Notes: generated by a model not told the origin, from the letters alone. A stretch of DNA of 64,000 nt from Actinomycetes bacterium (GCA_023461275.1 JAEYMI010000029.1:1-64000), one strand, 5' to 3'; counted from the first letter of the stretch, positions 1-8,643 are shown. Numbers and translations: made by a program.

Positions 1-100
1 CAGCATCGTCGGGAAACCATTCCCGAAACTCCTGAAATGTCCGCGGGTAGTCCACCCCGCCGACCGGCGCATCCACCGTCGAAACAGCCCTGACCTGCAT
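1..100 (-). CDS. IS1595-like transposase, N-terminus only (cut by window edge)
   Basis: Reading the minus strand from the ATG at 100-98 gives about 33 residues that run off the window. They contain VDAPVGGVDYPRTF followed by EFREWFPDDA. That pattern is what I know from the N-terminus of IS1595-family transposases, just before their zinc-binding region. The element lies directly downstream of the acyl-CoA dehydrogenase stop (138), so the IS end must fall within about 40 bases. I cannot define its terminal repeat. The family call rests on a short stretch. Confidence 0.55.
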   Translation of the reverse strand, partial: MQVRAVSTVDAPVGGVDYPRTFQEFREWFPDDA

Positions 101-137
101 AGGTCCATTTAAACAGATAAGCAGTACAATAGTTCGA

Positions 138-1820
138 TCAGTGGCGCTCGAGAATCGCCTGCAGGTCGACGCCGTCGGGGAGGGCCCCGTACTCGAGGGA
201 CCGATCCGCGCCGAGCCGCGCGGCAACGAACGCCTCGGACACCGTGGCCGGCGCGTACTGCACCAGCAGCGACGCCTGCAATGCCAGCGCCATGGATTCG
301 ACGACCCGCCGTGCCCGACGTTGCGCGGAGGCGGGGTCGAGGCCGGCGAGCTCGCCCAGCTGGCTGCGCACGGAATCGAGGTGGGCGTCGAGGATCGGGT
401 CTGTTCCGCGTACCTTGTTCACCTCGGCGTCGAAGGCGCCGATGGACTCCGGCTCGCGGGTCATCGCGCGCAGGACGTCGAGGGCGATCACGTTGCCCGA
501 GCCCTCCCACACGGCCATCACCGGCTGCTCCCGGTACCGCATCGCCATCGGGAAGTCTTCGGTATATCCGTTGCCGCCCAAACATTCCAGGGATTCGTAG
601 GCGTGATGCGGTCCGCGTTTGCAGATCCAGTATTTGGCGACGGCGGTGGCGAGCCTGCGGAAGGCGCGTTCGGTGTCGTCGGCGTCCTCGTCGTGCGCGC
701 GGGCCAGGCGGATGGCGGTGGTGGTGGCGGCCTCGGATTCGAGTGCGAGGTCTGCCAGGACGGCCGTCATCGCGGGTTGGCTGACGAGCTTCGCGCCGAA
801 GGCGTCGCGATGCCGGGCGTGCCAAACAGCTTCGGCGACAGACTGTCTCATGCCGGCCGCGCTGCCGAGGACGCAGTCGAGCCGTGTCTGAGCGACCATC
901 TCGATGATGGTGCGCACGCCGCGTCCGGGTTCGCCGATCATGAAGGCGACGGTGCCGTCGAGTTCGATCTCGCTTGACGCGTTGGACTTGTTGCCCAGCT
1001 TGTCTTTCAGGCGCTGGATGCGGAAGACGTTGCGGGTGCCGTCGTCGAGCACGCGGGGCAGCAGGAAGCAGGAAAGCCCTTCTCCACCAGTGCCTTCGGC
1101 TTGCGCGAGGACGAGGAAGGCATCCGACATCGGCGCCGAGCAGAACCACTTGTGTCCGGTGAGCAGATAGGGGGCTCCCGGGCCGCCGACGCCGGCCGGC
1201 CGCGCGACGGTGGTGTTGGCGCGGACGTCGGAGCCGCCCTGCTTCTCGGTCATCGACATCCCGAAGATCGCCGACTCCTTGGAGGCGGACAGTTCGGGGG
1301 AGTAGCTGCGCGACAACGCTTTCGGAACCCACTGCGCTGCGACGTCAGGCTGCAGTTCAAGCGATGGGATGACGGCATGCGTCATCGATACCGGGCACGC
1401 GTGGCCGGGCTCGATCTGCCCGAAGAGCATGAATGCGGTGGCCCGCACGACGTGGGATCCCGGTTGAGGGTCGGCCCAGCATCGGGTGTGCGCGCCGTGG
1501 CTGATTGATGCGCCGATGATCCGGTGGTAGACGTCGCTGTATTCGACTTCATCGATGCGATGGCCATAGTTGTCGAACGTATGTAACTGGGGGAGTTGGG
1601 TATTGGCCACCTTGGCGTCGTGTTTGAACGCCTCGCTGCCGACGAGCGCGCCGATCTCGCGAAGTTCGGTATCGCCCCATGCGCCGTCGTGTCGGTTGAC
1701 GGCTTCGACGAGCACGGTGTCGGTTTCGTACTCGTTGACGTCGACGCGCGGCACCGACTGGTTGAACACCGTGTGCGTGGTCCGCGGTTGCGGGTGGACC
1801 ACCTCGGATGTGTGGGTCAT
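138..1820 (-). CDS. AidB-like acyl-CoA dehydrogenase family protein
   Basis: 560 residues, a soluble flavoprotein of the acyl-CoA dehydrogenase fold, close to AidB length (about 540). The central GMSMTEKQGGSDVRANT segment and the C-terminal LECLGGNGYTEDF ... VWEGSGNV segment are hallmarks of the AidB / isovaleryl-CoA dehydrogenase-like branch, so an FAD-dependent oxidation or a DNA-protection role is possible. The substrate cannot be read from the sequence. I chose the ATG at 1820 because AGGAG lies just upstream and because it overlaps the stop of the upstream TetR gene (ATGA, 1817-1820). The open frame continues upstream, but only over a repeat-derived stretch. The ATGA overlap implies translational coupling with the regulator. 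Confidence 0.85.
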   Translation of the reverse strand: MTHTSEVVHPQPRTTHTVFNQSVPRVDVNEYETDTVLVEAVNRHDGAWGDTELREIGALVGSEAFKHDAKVANTQLPQLHTFDNYGHRIDEVEYSDVYHRIIGASISHGAHTRCWADPQPGSHVVRATAFMLFGQIEPGHACPVSMTHAVIPSLELQPDVAAQWVPKALSRSYSPELSASKESAIFGMSMTEKQGGSDVRANTTVARPAGVGGPGAPYLLTGHKWFCSAPMSDAFLVLAQAEGTGGEGLSCFLLPRVLDDGTRNVFRIQRLKDKLGNKSNASSEIELDGTVAFMIGEPGRGVRTIIEMVAQTRLDCVLGSAAGMRQSVAEAVWHARHRDAFGAKLVSQPAMTAVLADLALESEAATTTAIRLARAHDEDADDTERAFRRLATAVAKYWICKRGPHHAYESLECLGGNGYTEDFPMAMRYREQPVMAVWEGSGNVIALDVLRAMTREPESIGAFDAEVNKVRGTDPILDAHLDSVRSQLGELAGLDPASAQRRARRVVESMALALQASLLVQYAPATVSEAFVAARLGADRSLEYGALPDGVDLQAILERH

Positions 1821-2503
1821 AGGATTGTCTCCTCTGCTGGTCGAGTAGCCGCGAACGGAGTGAGTGGCGTATCGAGACCACTCACGCTCCGCTCGAGCAC
1901 GTGATCCGGAATCTGCAAGTTGGTGAACACGACGGCGACCGCGTCTTCCAGTGAGTAGCCGAATTCGTCTCCGGCAGCGGCTTTTTGGATGACCAACCCG
2001 AAGATCGCCGACCAGAAAGCGCGTGCTTCGACGCCGATCTCGTTGCGTAGTTGCCACCCGGTCCGCACCAGCGTCCGCATGAGCGCGTCCTCACCACGCG
2101 CATGCAGCTCGGCAAGCGTGGCGGTGATCGAATCACGAATATCGCTGCGCCGCTTGGCCATCAGCATGGCCGTGGTGAACAGTTCGACGTTGCGCGCCTG
2201 CTCGCCGAGCAGCGTCGAGACAAGGGCGTGTGTGTATTCGCCGACCGTCGACGTTCCCGCCGCGGCCTCCTCCGCATGGCGTCCGGCCCGCAGCACGGCA
2301 GCGCACGCGACCTCTGCGAACAGCTGCTCTTTCGAGCCGAAGTAGTAGGTCACCTGGTTGGGGAAGGCGTCGGCGTGCCGGCAGATCTGCGCGACCGACG
2401 CGGTCTCGCCGTGCTCGGCGAACACGTCGGTCGCCGCGCGGACCAGCGCCTTCCGCGTCGCCTTCCCGGCATGGCGGCTGGCCCGCCCAGCTCCAACGCT
2501 CAT
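1817..2503 (-). CDS. TetR-family regulator, upstream of the AidB-like gene
   Basis: 228 residues. The N-terminal helix-turn-helix covers roughly residues 15-60 (ALVRAATDVFAEHG ... VTYYFGSKEQLFAEV), and the ligand domain follows. The ATG at 2503 has GGAGG five bases upstream. The gene is first in a two-gene operon and overlaps the AidB-like gene by ATGA. A perfect inverted repeat at 2532-2548 just upstream is its probable autoregulatory site. The last 20 or so residues (SGLDTPLTPFAATRPAEE) are encoded by a dispersed genomic repeat at 1838-1882, so this tail is probably acquired and not part of the fold. Confidence 0.87.
   Translation of the reverse strand: MSVGAGRASRHAGKATRKALVRAATDVFAEHGETASVAQICRHADAFPNQVTYYFGSKEQLFAEVACAAVLRAGRHAEEAAAGTSTVGEYTHALVSTLLGEQARNVELFTTAMLMAKRRSDIRDSITATLAELHARGEDALMRTLVRTGWQLRNEIGVEARAFWSAIFGLVIQKAAAGDEFGYSLEDAVAVVFTNLQIPDHVLERSVSGLDTPLTPFAATRPAEETIL
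1838..1882. repeat. Dispersed REP-like element, copy 1, inside the TetR 3' end
   Basis: The stretch begins TGGTCGAGTAGCC and ends GTATCGAGACCAC, so its two ends are inverted versions of each other around a 'gaacggagtgag' middle. Related copies lie at 61260-61308, 61325-61373 and, partially, 45185-45220. This copy is translated as the end of the TetR protein. Confidence 0.6.
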
Positions 2504-2531
2504 CTCGCCTCCGGTGATCGCCATCACATGG

Positions 2532-2548
2532 TGTTTGTACGGCAAACA
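2532..2548. promoter_or_regulatory. Probable TetR operator
   Basis: TGTTTG-TACGG-CAAACA is a perfect 6-bp inverted repeat with a 5-bp spacer, 29 bp upstream of the TetR start. Position and symmetry fit a TetR-family autorepression site. Binding is inferred. Confidence 0.6.
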
Positions 2549-2749
2549 ATAATTGAGCCGCAGCGTCGAGTCCAGCAACGGTGAAAAGTTCGCGCTGGGG
2601 CTGTCCAGGAACGCTCACTTTGCAAACCCAGCGTTACTGGCCAAGGCCAGCGGGAACTGAACAACCCCAGCGGAACTGTGGTCGGACACCAGAAATACTG
2701 CTTATCCACACCTGTCGCCGCAGCCTGTCGGCAGTGGGTCATACCCAGT

Positions 2750-2755
2750 TATACT
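2750..2755 (+). promoter_or_regulatory. -10 element of the mazEF promoter (leaderless)
   Basis: TATACT lies seven bases before the GTG start of the antitoxin (2762), and there is no Shine-Dalgarno sequence in between. Transcription should begin at or next to the start codon, giving a leaderless mRNA. Confidence 0.5.
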
Positions 2756-2761
2756 CACTGC

Positions 2762-3010
2762 GTGAAGACAGCGATCTCCGTTCCCGACGAGACCTTCGAG
2801 CGTGCCTCGCAGGCTGCAGCGGACCTCGGCATGAGCCGATCTGAGCTCTTCTCGCGAGCCGCGGAGCGCTACCTCGACGAGCTGCAGACTCAATCCTTGA
2901 CGACCGATATCGACGCGGCTCTGGCGCATATCGACGGCGTGGATGAGAGCCAGGTCGACGCCGTTTCTGCTGGACATCGGGTACTTGAGGCGTCGGATGA
3001 CGAGTGGTGA
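2762..3010 (+). CDS. MazE/ribbon-helix-helix-type antitoxin
   Basis: 82 residues, beginning VKTAISVPDETFERAS, a short beta-strand plus helices typical of CopG/Arc-like DNA-binding antitoxins (SRSELFSRAAERYLDEL is helix 2 onward). The acidic C-terminus (VLEASDDEW) would wrap the toxin. The open frame extends further upstream. I prefer the GTG at 2762 because the domain begins there and a -10 box ends seven bases before it. The stop overlaps the start of the MazF toxin gene, so the two are coupled. The complex would neutralise MazF and repress its own promoter. Confidence 0.8.
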   Translation: MKTAISVPDETFERASQAAADLGMSRSELFSRAAERYLDELQTQSLTTDIDAALAHIDGVDESQVDAVSAGHRVLEASDDEW

Positions 3011-3348
3011 TCAGCCGATCTGAGCTCTACTGGGCAGACCTGGGGGAGCCGTCCGGGAGCCGCCCGGCAAAGCGTCGTCCGGTGTTGGTCATTCAGTCCG
3101 ATCCTTACAACACGAGCCGGCTTGCCACCGTATTGGCGGCGGTTGTCACCTCGAACACTGCGCTCGCGGTGATGCCCGGAAACGTATTTCTGCCTGCGGT
3201 CTTGACCGGGTTGCCGCGTGATTCGGTCGTCAACGTGACGGCGCTCGTCACGCTCAACAAGGCCGATCTGTCGCAACGAATAGGCGAGGTTTCGCCGGAG
3301 ATCATGCGCGACGTCGACCGCGGCCTGCGACGGGTCCTCGGTCTGTGA
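3004..3348 (+). CDS. mazF: MazF-family endoribonuclease toxin
   Basis: 114 residues, the normal MazF/PemK length. The N-terminal RSELYWADLGE..SGSRPAKRRPVLVIQSD stretch is the conserved SH3-like barrel entry with the catalytic Arg region, and NVTALVTLNKADL is the second family motif. MazF proteins cleave RNA at short sequences, and the cut site cannot be predicted here. GTG codons at 3004 and 3007 are both possible starts, and each overlaps the antitoxin stop. The pair is complete and looks functional. Confidence 0.88.
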   Translation: MVISRSELYWADLGEPSGSRPAKRRPVLVIQSDPYNTSRLATVLAAVVTSNTALAVMPGNVFLPAVLTGLPRDSVVNVTALVTLNKADLSQRIGEVSPEIMRDVDRGLRRVLGL

Positions 3349-3407
3349 ATCGCTAGGCGCGGCTGGCCCGACCAGCGGTGGGCGGTGTCGACTCCTCGCG
3401 ACCAGCC

Positions 3408-3779
3408 CTATCCCGGCACAACCTCCAGCGTTGCCGCGCGTGGCCCGGGTTCAACCAAATGGTCGACGATGGACGCGTAGGCGCCGTACTTCTCCCGATA
3501 CGCCCGGTCGACGGCGGGTAGGTCGGCCTCGGACGTCTCGATGAATCCGATGTCGACTGTGGTTGCGCCCGCGGTGAGCTGTCCCGAGCCGGTGGACACC
3601 GCAGCCGTGAACCATGCGGCGCCCCGACCGTTGGTGGAGCGAATGAAGACCTGATTACCCACCGCGACAATCCAAATCGTGCGCGGAGTTCGAAGGCTTC
3701 CGTCGCGTCGTCGAGTGGCGAGCTCCACCTCCTGAGGTGCGGCCAGTTCCCGCGCCGTGTCGGTTTGCCAGACATTCAT
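3408..3779 (-). CDS. DUF2255 family protein
   Basis: 123 residues, small and soluble with no signal peptide. TRRRDGSLRTPRTIWIVAVGNQVFIRST is the characteristic beginning of DUF2255, a split-barrel, flavin-reductase-like fold of unknown activity. Its ATG overlaps the stop of the upstream cupin gene (ATGA, 3776-3779), so it is the last gene of the alcohol dehydrogenase operon that starts at 7574. Confidence 0.82.
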   Translation of the reverse strand: MNVWQTDTARELAAPQEVELATRRRDGSLRTPRTIWIVAVGNQVFIRSTNGRGAAWFTAAVSTGSGQLTAGATTVDIGFIETSEADLPAVDRAYREKYGAYASIVDHLVEPGPRAATLEVVPG

Positions 3780-4174
3780 CCCAGGTACTCCTCGTCCGTG
3801 ACGTGTTCCAGCCAGGTTGTCGTGGCCGCGGGATCGTCCGCGGAATCGAGCATGGCAAGGTGCTCCATGAACGAGTCGCTACTCGCGCCGTGCCAATGTT
3901 CCTCTCCGGGTGGGCAATACAATGTCTGGCCCGGGTACGCGACCACCTTGGCCTCGCCGCGGGACTGTACCCAGGCGACGCCCTGGGTGATATGCAGAGT
4001 CTGGCCGCGGGCGTGCGAGTGCCAGGCGGTGCGGGCGCCGGGCGCGAAACGGACCTTGGCGACAATCATGTGCTGACCGGATTCGCGCGGCGCCGCGATC
4101 GGGTCCAGCCACACGTCGCCGGTGAACTGCTCGGGCGGGTTCTTGACGGTGGGCGGGCGGTCATCGACGATCAT
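3776..4174 (-). CDS. Cupin-domain protein, (R)-mandelonitrile-lyase-like
   Basis: 132 residues forming a single cupin barrel. The metal-binding motif 1 is visible as GARTAWHSHARGQTLHITQG, and motif 2 as PGQTLYCPPGEEHWHGA. Small cupins of this type include carboxymuconolactone-decarboxylase-associated and hydroxynitrile-lyase-like members, so the reaction is not certain. The start at 4174 has AAGGAG upstream. The long upstream frame extension lies inside the aldo/keto reductase gene and is not real. It sits 14 bp after the reductase and overlaps the DUF2255 gene. Confidence 0.83.
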   Translation of the reverse strand: MIVDDRPPTVKNPPEQFTGDVWLDPIAAPRESGQHMIVAKVRFAPGARTAWHSHARGQTLHITQGVAWVQSRGEAKVVAYPGQTLYCPPGEEHWHGASSDSFMEHLAMLDSADDPAATTTWLEHVTDEEYLG

Positions 4175-4188
4175 GGTGAAACTCCTTG

Positions 4189-5082
4189 TCAGGCTTCGGG
4201 AATGACGAGGCCGAATGTCTCGCGGGTGATTGCTTCGGGTTCCGGGCCACCGCGCACTCCGGTGTCGAGCGCGTCGATGGCGGCGAGTTCGTCGGCGGTG
4301 AGATCGAAGTCGAAGACATCGAAGTTCTCCGCGATTCTCGACGGGTTCACCGACTTCGGGATCACCTGGCGTCCCTGCTGGATATGCCATCGCAACATCA
4401 CTTGCGCAGCCGATCTATCATGTCGTCCAGCGATATTCAGAATTGTGGGGTCTTGTAGCGTCGAACCGTGTGAGCCGTCCCGGTAGAACGTGATGCCGCC
4501 GATGGGTGACCACGCCTGGGATACGATGCCGTGCTCGGCGTCAGCATCCAATACTGCGGATTGCCGGAAGTACGGATGCACCTCGATCTGATTCACCACC
4601 GGAATCACCGACGTGGCGTCGAGAAGCCGCGACAGATGATCGGGCATGAAGTTGCTGACGCCGATTGATCTGACCTTGCCGTCGGCCAACAGCCGTTCGA
4701 GGGCCTGATATGAGCCGATGGTCAGGTCGAACTCGCCCGGCAGCGGCTGATGCAGGATCAGCAGATCGATCTGCTCGATACCGAGTTTCGCGGAGGCCTT
4801 GTCAAAGGCGTGCAGTGTTGCGTCGTAGCCGAAGTCGGTGATCCAGACCTTGGTCTCGATGAACAACTCGTCGCGGTCGAGACCGGAGCGGCGGATCGCT
4901 TCGCCGACGCCGGACTCATTGAGATAGGCGGCAGCGGTGTCGATATGCCGATAACCGGTGGACAGTGCGGTCAACACCGCCGCCGTCGTCTCGTCTGGTG
5001 GGGTTTGATACACGCCGAAACCGATTGCGGGAATGAGCATCCCGTTGTTCAGTTCAATGGTCGGTGTTGTCATGGTTGCCAT
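4189..5082 (-). CDS. Aldo/keto reductase (AKR5-like, 2,5-diketogluconate reductase group)
   Basis: 297 residues, NADPH-dependent TIM barrel that reduces aldehydes or ketones. The catalytic tetrad is intact: Asp48 and Tyr53 (YRHIDTAAAY), Lys78 (ETKVW) and His111 (LLILHQP). The C-terminal IPKSVNPSRIAEN is the NADP-binding region. The stop of the upstream MFS gene directly abuts its first base. ATGs at 5082 and 5073 are both possible starts. Context with an alcohol dehydrogenase and an exporter suggests handling of a reactive carbonyl compound. Confidence 0.9.
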   Translation of the reverse strand: MATMTTPTIELNNGMLIPAIGFGVYQTPPDETTAAVLTALSTGYRHIDTAAAYLNESGVGEAIRRSGLDRDELFIETKVWITDFGYDATLHAFDKASAKLGIEQIDLLILHQPLPGEFDLTIGSYQALERLLADGKVRSIGVSNFMPDHLSRLLDATSVIPVVNQIEVHPYFRQSAVLDADAEHGIVSQAWSPIGGITFYRDGSHGSTLQDPTILNIAGRHDRSAAQVMLRWHIQQGRQVIPKSVNPSRIAENFDVFDFDLTADELAAIDALDTGVRGGPEPEAITRETFGLVIPEA

Positions 5083-6528
5083 TCACGCTCCTGATTGCTG
5101 TCGATGAGTGGACTGTCGACGGGATGAATACTGAACGGGCACAAATACAATGGCGACGACGATGGCTGCCAGCACGAGCATGAGACTTGCGCCGGAGAGG
5201 GCAACGCCGACGTGCCGCGTGACAGCTTCGACTCCCGCGAAGCCCGTTCCCGAGTTGACCGAGATCGCCACCAGAAGGCTCAAACCGAAAGCCATACCCA
5301 GCTGGTGAAAGGTGTTCAGCACGCCTGACGCGGCACCGGCGTCGTCGGCGTCGACCCCAGCCAGACCCAAACCGGTGAGCGGTGCGAACGCGAGACCCTG
5401 CCCGGCGCCGACGAGGATCATCGGCAATGCCACCGACGGTAGATAGGTGCCGTCGGCGCCGAAACGGCTGAGCCAGAACATCCCTGCCACGGTGGTCAAC
5501 ACGCCGACGAACAGCAACGTCGGTTCCGAGTACCGCCGAAGTAGTCTCGGAACAGTCAGTGCCACTGCGAAATTCACCAGTGTCATGGGCAGGAATCCCA
5601 GCCCGGCCTGGAACGGTGTGAAGCCGAGCCCGTCCTGCATCAATTGGGTGGTGAAGTAGAAGAAGCCGATCATCGCGCACAGATAGAGAAACCGCACGGC
5701 GTACGCGCCGCTGCGTTCGCGACTACGGAACAACCGGAGAGGCATGATGGGCTGTCGTGCATGCGCTTCGTCGACCACCAAGCAGGCCAGCAGCACGAGA
5801 CCAAAGGTCAGCGCCGCAACGACTTTCACAGATCTCCACCCTGCGTCCGCCGATTCGATCGCGCCGAATACCAGCAAGCCCATGCCGAACGTTGCGCAGG
5901 CCGCGCCCACGACGTCGAAGGTGCCACGGTGTCGTGGGGTCTCGTTCAACACCAGACGCGATCCGACGATGACGCCCGCCGCGATGGGCACATTGATGAG
6001 GAACGCCGCACGCCACGAGACCAGGTCGGTAAGTGCTCCGCCGACGATCAGACCGAGGCTGGCACCGATCCCCGCGGTTGCGGCGTAGGCGGCAACCGCC
6101 TTCTTGCGCGCGTCCCCGTCGAAGTACGCGGTGATCAGGGCCAGCGACGTCGGCGCGACGATCGCTGCACCGACTCCCTGCAGGGCTCGCGCCGCAATGA
6201 GCCAACCGCCCGACGGTGCCAGCCCGCAGAGGAGCGAGGCGCCACCGAAGATCGCCAGGCCGACGGTGAACAACCGACGTCGGCCGAGCAGATCTCCGGC
6301 GCGGGCACCGAGCAGCAGCAGGCCACCGAAGACCAGCGTGTATGCATCCTGGATCCAGGACAGTGCCGTCGGCGAGAGGTCCAGATCGTCTCGGATGCTG
6401 GGCAATCCGGTGAAGATCACCGAATTGTCCATCAGCACCATGAAATAGCTGACCAGGATGACGGCCAGAATCGCGGTCGGCGAACCCGCCCGTGCCGGAG
6501 GCGTTTTGGTGAGGGCCGGGGTACTCAC
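5083..6528 (-). CDS. MFS transporter, DHA2 (EmrB/QacA-like)
   Basis: 481 residues with about 13-14 hydrophobic helices. The DHA2 signature LMDNSVIFTGLPSIRDDL sits at the end of the first helix, GDLLGRRRLF is the loop 2-3 motif A, and ARALQGVGAAIVAPTSLALI is motif C of antiporters. These are drug or small-molecule exporters driven by protons. The start overlaps the stop of the alcohol dehydrogenase (ATGA, 6525-6528), so it is co-translated with it. The export substrate is unknown. Confidence 0.9.
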   Translation of the reverse strand: MSTPALTKTPPARAGSPTAILAVILVSYFMVLMDNSVIFTGLPSIRDDLDLSPTALSWIQDAYTLVFGGLLLLGARAGDLLGRRRLFTVGLAIFGGASLLCGLAPSGGWLIAARALQGVGAAIVAPTSLALITAYFDGDARKKAVAAYAATAGIGASLGLIVGGALTDLVSWRAAFLINVPIAAGVIVGSRLVLNETPRHRGTFDVVGAACATFGMGLLVFGAIESADAGWRSVKVVAALTFGLVLLACLVVDEAHARQPIMPLRLFRSRERSGAYAVRFLYLCAMIGFFYFTTQLMQDGLGFTPFQAGLGFLPMTLVNFAVALTVPRLLRRYSEPTLLFVGVLTTVAGMFWLSRFGADGTYLPSVALPMILVGAGQGLAFAPLTGLGLAGVDADDAGAASGVLNTFHQLGMAFGLSLLVAISVNSGTGFAGVEAVTRHVGVALSGASLMLVLAAIVVAIVFVPVQYSSRRQSTHRQQSGA

Positions 6529-7574
6529 GGTCGGACCGACACCTTCAGCGCCTCACGGGCGTCCATGGCGCGATAGGCATCGGGGGTGTGGTCCAGAGAT
6601 ACGCTGCGGTCGAACACCTTTCCCGGGTTGACGCTGCCGTCGAGCACCGCCGGCAGAAGCTGTTCGATGTAGGCACGCACGGGTGCCGGCCCGCCGGTGA
6701 GGGTGATGTTCGGGCCGAACAGCGTGCCGAAACCGACTGGCGCCTCGTCGTATTGGGGTACGCCGACGCGGCTGATGACACCGCCGGCCCGCACCACACC
6801 GAGTGCTTGGTCGTAGGCGGGCCGATGCCCGACGGCCTCGAGCACCACGTGACTGCCGAGCCCATCGGTCAGCTCGCGCACCTGCTCGATGCCGTCGGAA
6901 CCGCGCTCGGCGACCACATGGGTGGCCCCGAACTCACGTCCGAGGTCGGTGCGGGCCTGGTGGCGGCCCATCAGAATGATCTGCTCGGCTCCCAGTTGTG
7001 CTGCCGAGAGCACCGCCAGCAGCCCGACGGCCCCATCGCCGATGACGGTGACCACGCGGCCGGCGCTGACGCCACCACGAACTGCGGCGTGCCAGCCGGT
7101 GCCGTAGACGTCGGAGAGGGTGAGAAGTGAGTTGAGCAGCGCATCGTCGGCGGTCTCGTCGACGGGTACCGCGACGAGTGTCCCGTCGGCAAGCGGCACC
7201 CGGACAACCTCGGCCTGTGCGCCGGCGGTGCCGAGAGCGCCGTCGTTCCAGAATCCGCCACGTAGGCACGACGTCTGGAGCCCTGCCCGACAGAACACGC
7301 ACGTCCCACACGAAACGGCGAATGGGGCGATCACGAAGTCGCCGACACCAACGGTGGTGACCGCGGAGCCGACGGCTTCGACCACGCCGATGAACTCATG
7401 ACCCATCGACGAACCGTCCGGGGTTTCGGTCATGGAGTGATAGGGGTGTAAGTCGCTGCCGCATACGCAAGCTCGGACCACTCGCACGATCGCGTCGGTC
7501 GGCTCCTGAATGGTGGGATCGGGGGCGTTGACGACGCGGACATCGCCGGCGCCGAACATGTAAGTCGCTTTCAT
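6525..7574 (-). CDS. Zinc-dependent alcohol dehydrogenase (MDR superfamily)
   Basis: 349 residues. Catalytic zinc ligands Cys38 and His59-Glu60 (GHE) are present, and the structural zinc loop shows Cys89, Cys92, Cys95 and Cys103. The nucleotide-binding motif GDGAVGLLAV follows. The ATG at 7574 is chosen because MKATYMFGAGDVRV is the usual family beginning and GGAG lies upstream. It is the first gene of a five-gene minus-strand operon ending at 3408 and is divergent from an XRE regulator. The 17-bp palindrome at 7625-7641 lies between the two. Confidence 0.9.
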   Translation of the reverse strand: MKATYMFGAGDVRVVNAPDPTIQEPTDAIVRVVRACVCGSDLHPYHSMTETPDGSSMGHEFIGVVEAVGSAVTTVGVGDFVIAPFAVSCGTCVFCRAGLQTSCLRGGFWNDGALGTAGAQAEVVRVPLADGTLVAVPVDETADDALLNSLLTLSDVYGTGWHAAVRGGVSAGRVVTVIGDGAVGLLAVLSAAQLGAEQIILMGRHQARTDLGREFGATHVVAERGSDGIEQVRELTDGLGSHVVLEAVGHRPAYDQALGVVRAGGVISRVGVPQYDEAPVGFGTLFGPNITLTGGPAPVRAYIEQLLPAVLDGSVNPGKVFDRSVSLDHTPDAYRAMDAREALKVSVRP

Positions 7575-7624
7575 GGTCTCCAGTGGACCGCGATGTGGCC
7601 GGTGTCGGGAGTCACGGCTGTTCC

Positions 7625-7641
7625 AGGTACTGCCAGTACCT
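7625..7641. promoter_or_regulatory. Operator between the ADH operon and its XRE regulator
   Basis: AGGTACT-GCC-AGTACCT is a perfect inverted repeat (7-bp arms, 3-bp centre). It lies 50 bp from the dehydrogenase start and 34 bp from the regulator start. It is the natural binding site for the divergent XRE protein, and binding is inferred. Confidence 0.65.
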
Positions 7642-7675
7642 CCCCGCGTCGCTCTCCGCTGCCTACCCTGGATGT

Positions 7676-8572
7676 ATGGGTAACGACGACCTGCGCGCAC
7701 AGATTCGCGAGTTTCTCAGCTCGCGACGTGCGCGTATCACCCCTGACCAGGCCGGTCTGCCTGCGTACGGCAGTAATCGTCGGGTCAAGGGACTCCGGCG
7801 TGAGGAGGTCGCTCTGCTGGCCGGGGTGTCGGTCGATTACTACGTCCGGATGGAACGCGGCAACCTGTCCGGCGCGTCCGACAGCGTGCTCGCCGCGCTG
7901 GCCGACGCCCTCGCGCTCGACGAGGCCGAGCGGGACCATCTCTTTGCCCTTGCGCGTCAGTCACATTCGACCTCGCCGTCGCGCCGGGCGCGGCCGACGG
8001 CCTCGACGGTGCGTCCCGCGATCCAGCAGGTTCTCGACGCCATGACCGAGGCACCGGCCTGGGTTCGCAACGGACGCCACGACATCGTCGCGACGAATCA
8101 ACTTGCACGCGCGCTCTATTCACCTGTTCTCGCCCTCCCGCAGCGTCCAGCCAACACCACGAGATTCGTCTACCTGCATCCCGAAGAAGCCGAACGGTTC
8201 TTCGTCGACTACGACCGGATCGCCCGTGACGCCGCGGCGATGCTTCGACTCGAGGCCGGACGAAATCCACACGACCAGGCTCTCATTCAGTTGATCGGCG
8301 AATTATCCACGCGCAGTGAGCTATTCCGCCAGCGGTGGGCATCCCAAGATGTCCGATTCCATCGCAGCGGCCGTAAACGCCTCAACCATCCTGTCGTCGG
8401 ACAGCTCGATCTCGACTTCGAGGGGATGGAACTACCCTCCGAGCCGGGCCTTCAGCTGAACATCTACACCGCCGCCGCGGGCACACCCACCGCCGACGGA
8501 CTTCGTCTCCTCGCGTCGTGGGCGGCAACCACAGACCCGAGTATCACCGAAAGCCCCGCGGCTGACCGCTGA
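7676..8572 (+). CDS. XRE-family regulator with MltR/MmyB-like ligand domain
   Basis: 298 residues. The N-terminal helix-turn-helix is at about residues 28-70 (GLRREEVALLAGVSVDYYVRMERGNLSGAS), a sequence typical of actinobacterial regulators that pair with a C-terminal PAS-like MmyB ligand-binding domain. That domain follows, with MTEAPAWVRNGRHDIVATN and ARDAAAMLRLEAGRNP. Proteins of this kind usually repress a divergent oxidoreductase operon and respond to a small hydrophobic ligand. The ATG at 7676 is seven bases after a TACCCT -10-like box, so the mRNA may be leaderless. Confidence 0.88.
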   Translation: MGNDDLRAQIREFLSSRRARITPDQAGLPAYGSNRRVKGLRREEVALLAGVSVDYYVRMERGNLSGASDSVLAALADALALDEAERDHLFALARQSHSTSPSRRARPTASTVRPAIQQVLDAMTEAPAWVRNGRHDIVATNQLARALYSPVLALPQRPANTTRFVYLHPEEAERFFVDYDRIARDAAAMLRLEAGRNPHDQALIQLIGELSTRSELFRQRWASQDVRFHRSGRKRLNHPVVGQLDLDFEGMELPSEPGLQLNIYTAAAGTPTADGLRLLASWAATTDPSITESPAADR

Positions 8573-8643
8573 CGGCTGACCCGGCTCCGCGGCCCTCCGA
8601 CGCAACCTTCCGTACCTTATTGAATTCCTCGAAACTCGCAATT

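Noticed and set aside
1821..2057. N-terminal extension of the AidB-like gene
   Set aside because: The extension is encoded over the REP-like repeat and the TetR gene. The ATG at 1820 has a ribosome site and the protein starts normally there.
116..2706. 11-bp inverted match (116-126 and 2696-2706) taken as IS terminal repeats
   Set aside because: The match is short and its two copies are 2.6 kb apart around ordinary genes. It may be chance or an IS end remnant, but nothing else supports it.
3349..3407. Terminator between mazF and the DUF2255 gene
   Set aside because: Only weak, imperfect pairing is seen in the 59-bp convergent gap.
5644..6576. 310-residue frame on the plus strand opposite the MFS gene
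   Set aside because: It is antisense to a clear MFS transporter with intact motifs, is rich in Arg, Gln and Gly, and has no recognisable domain. It is a high-GC shadow frame.
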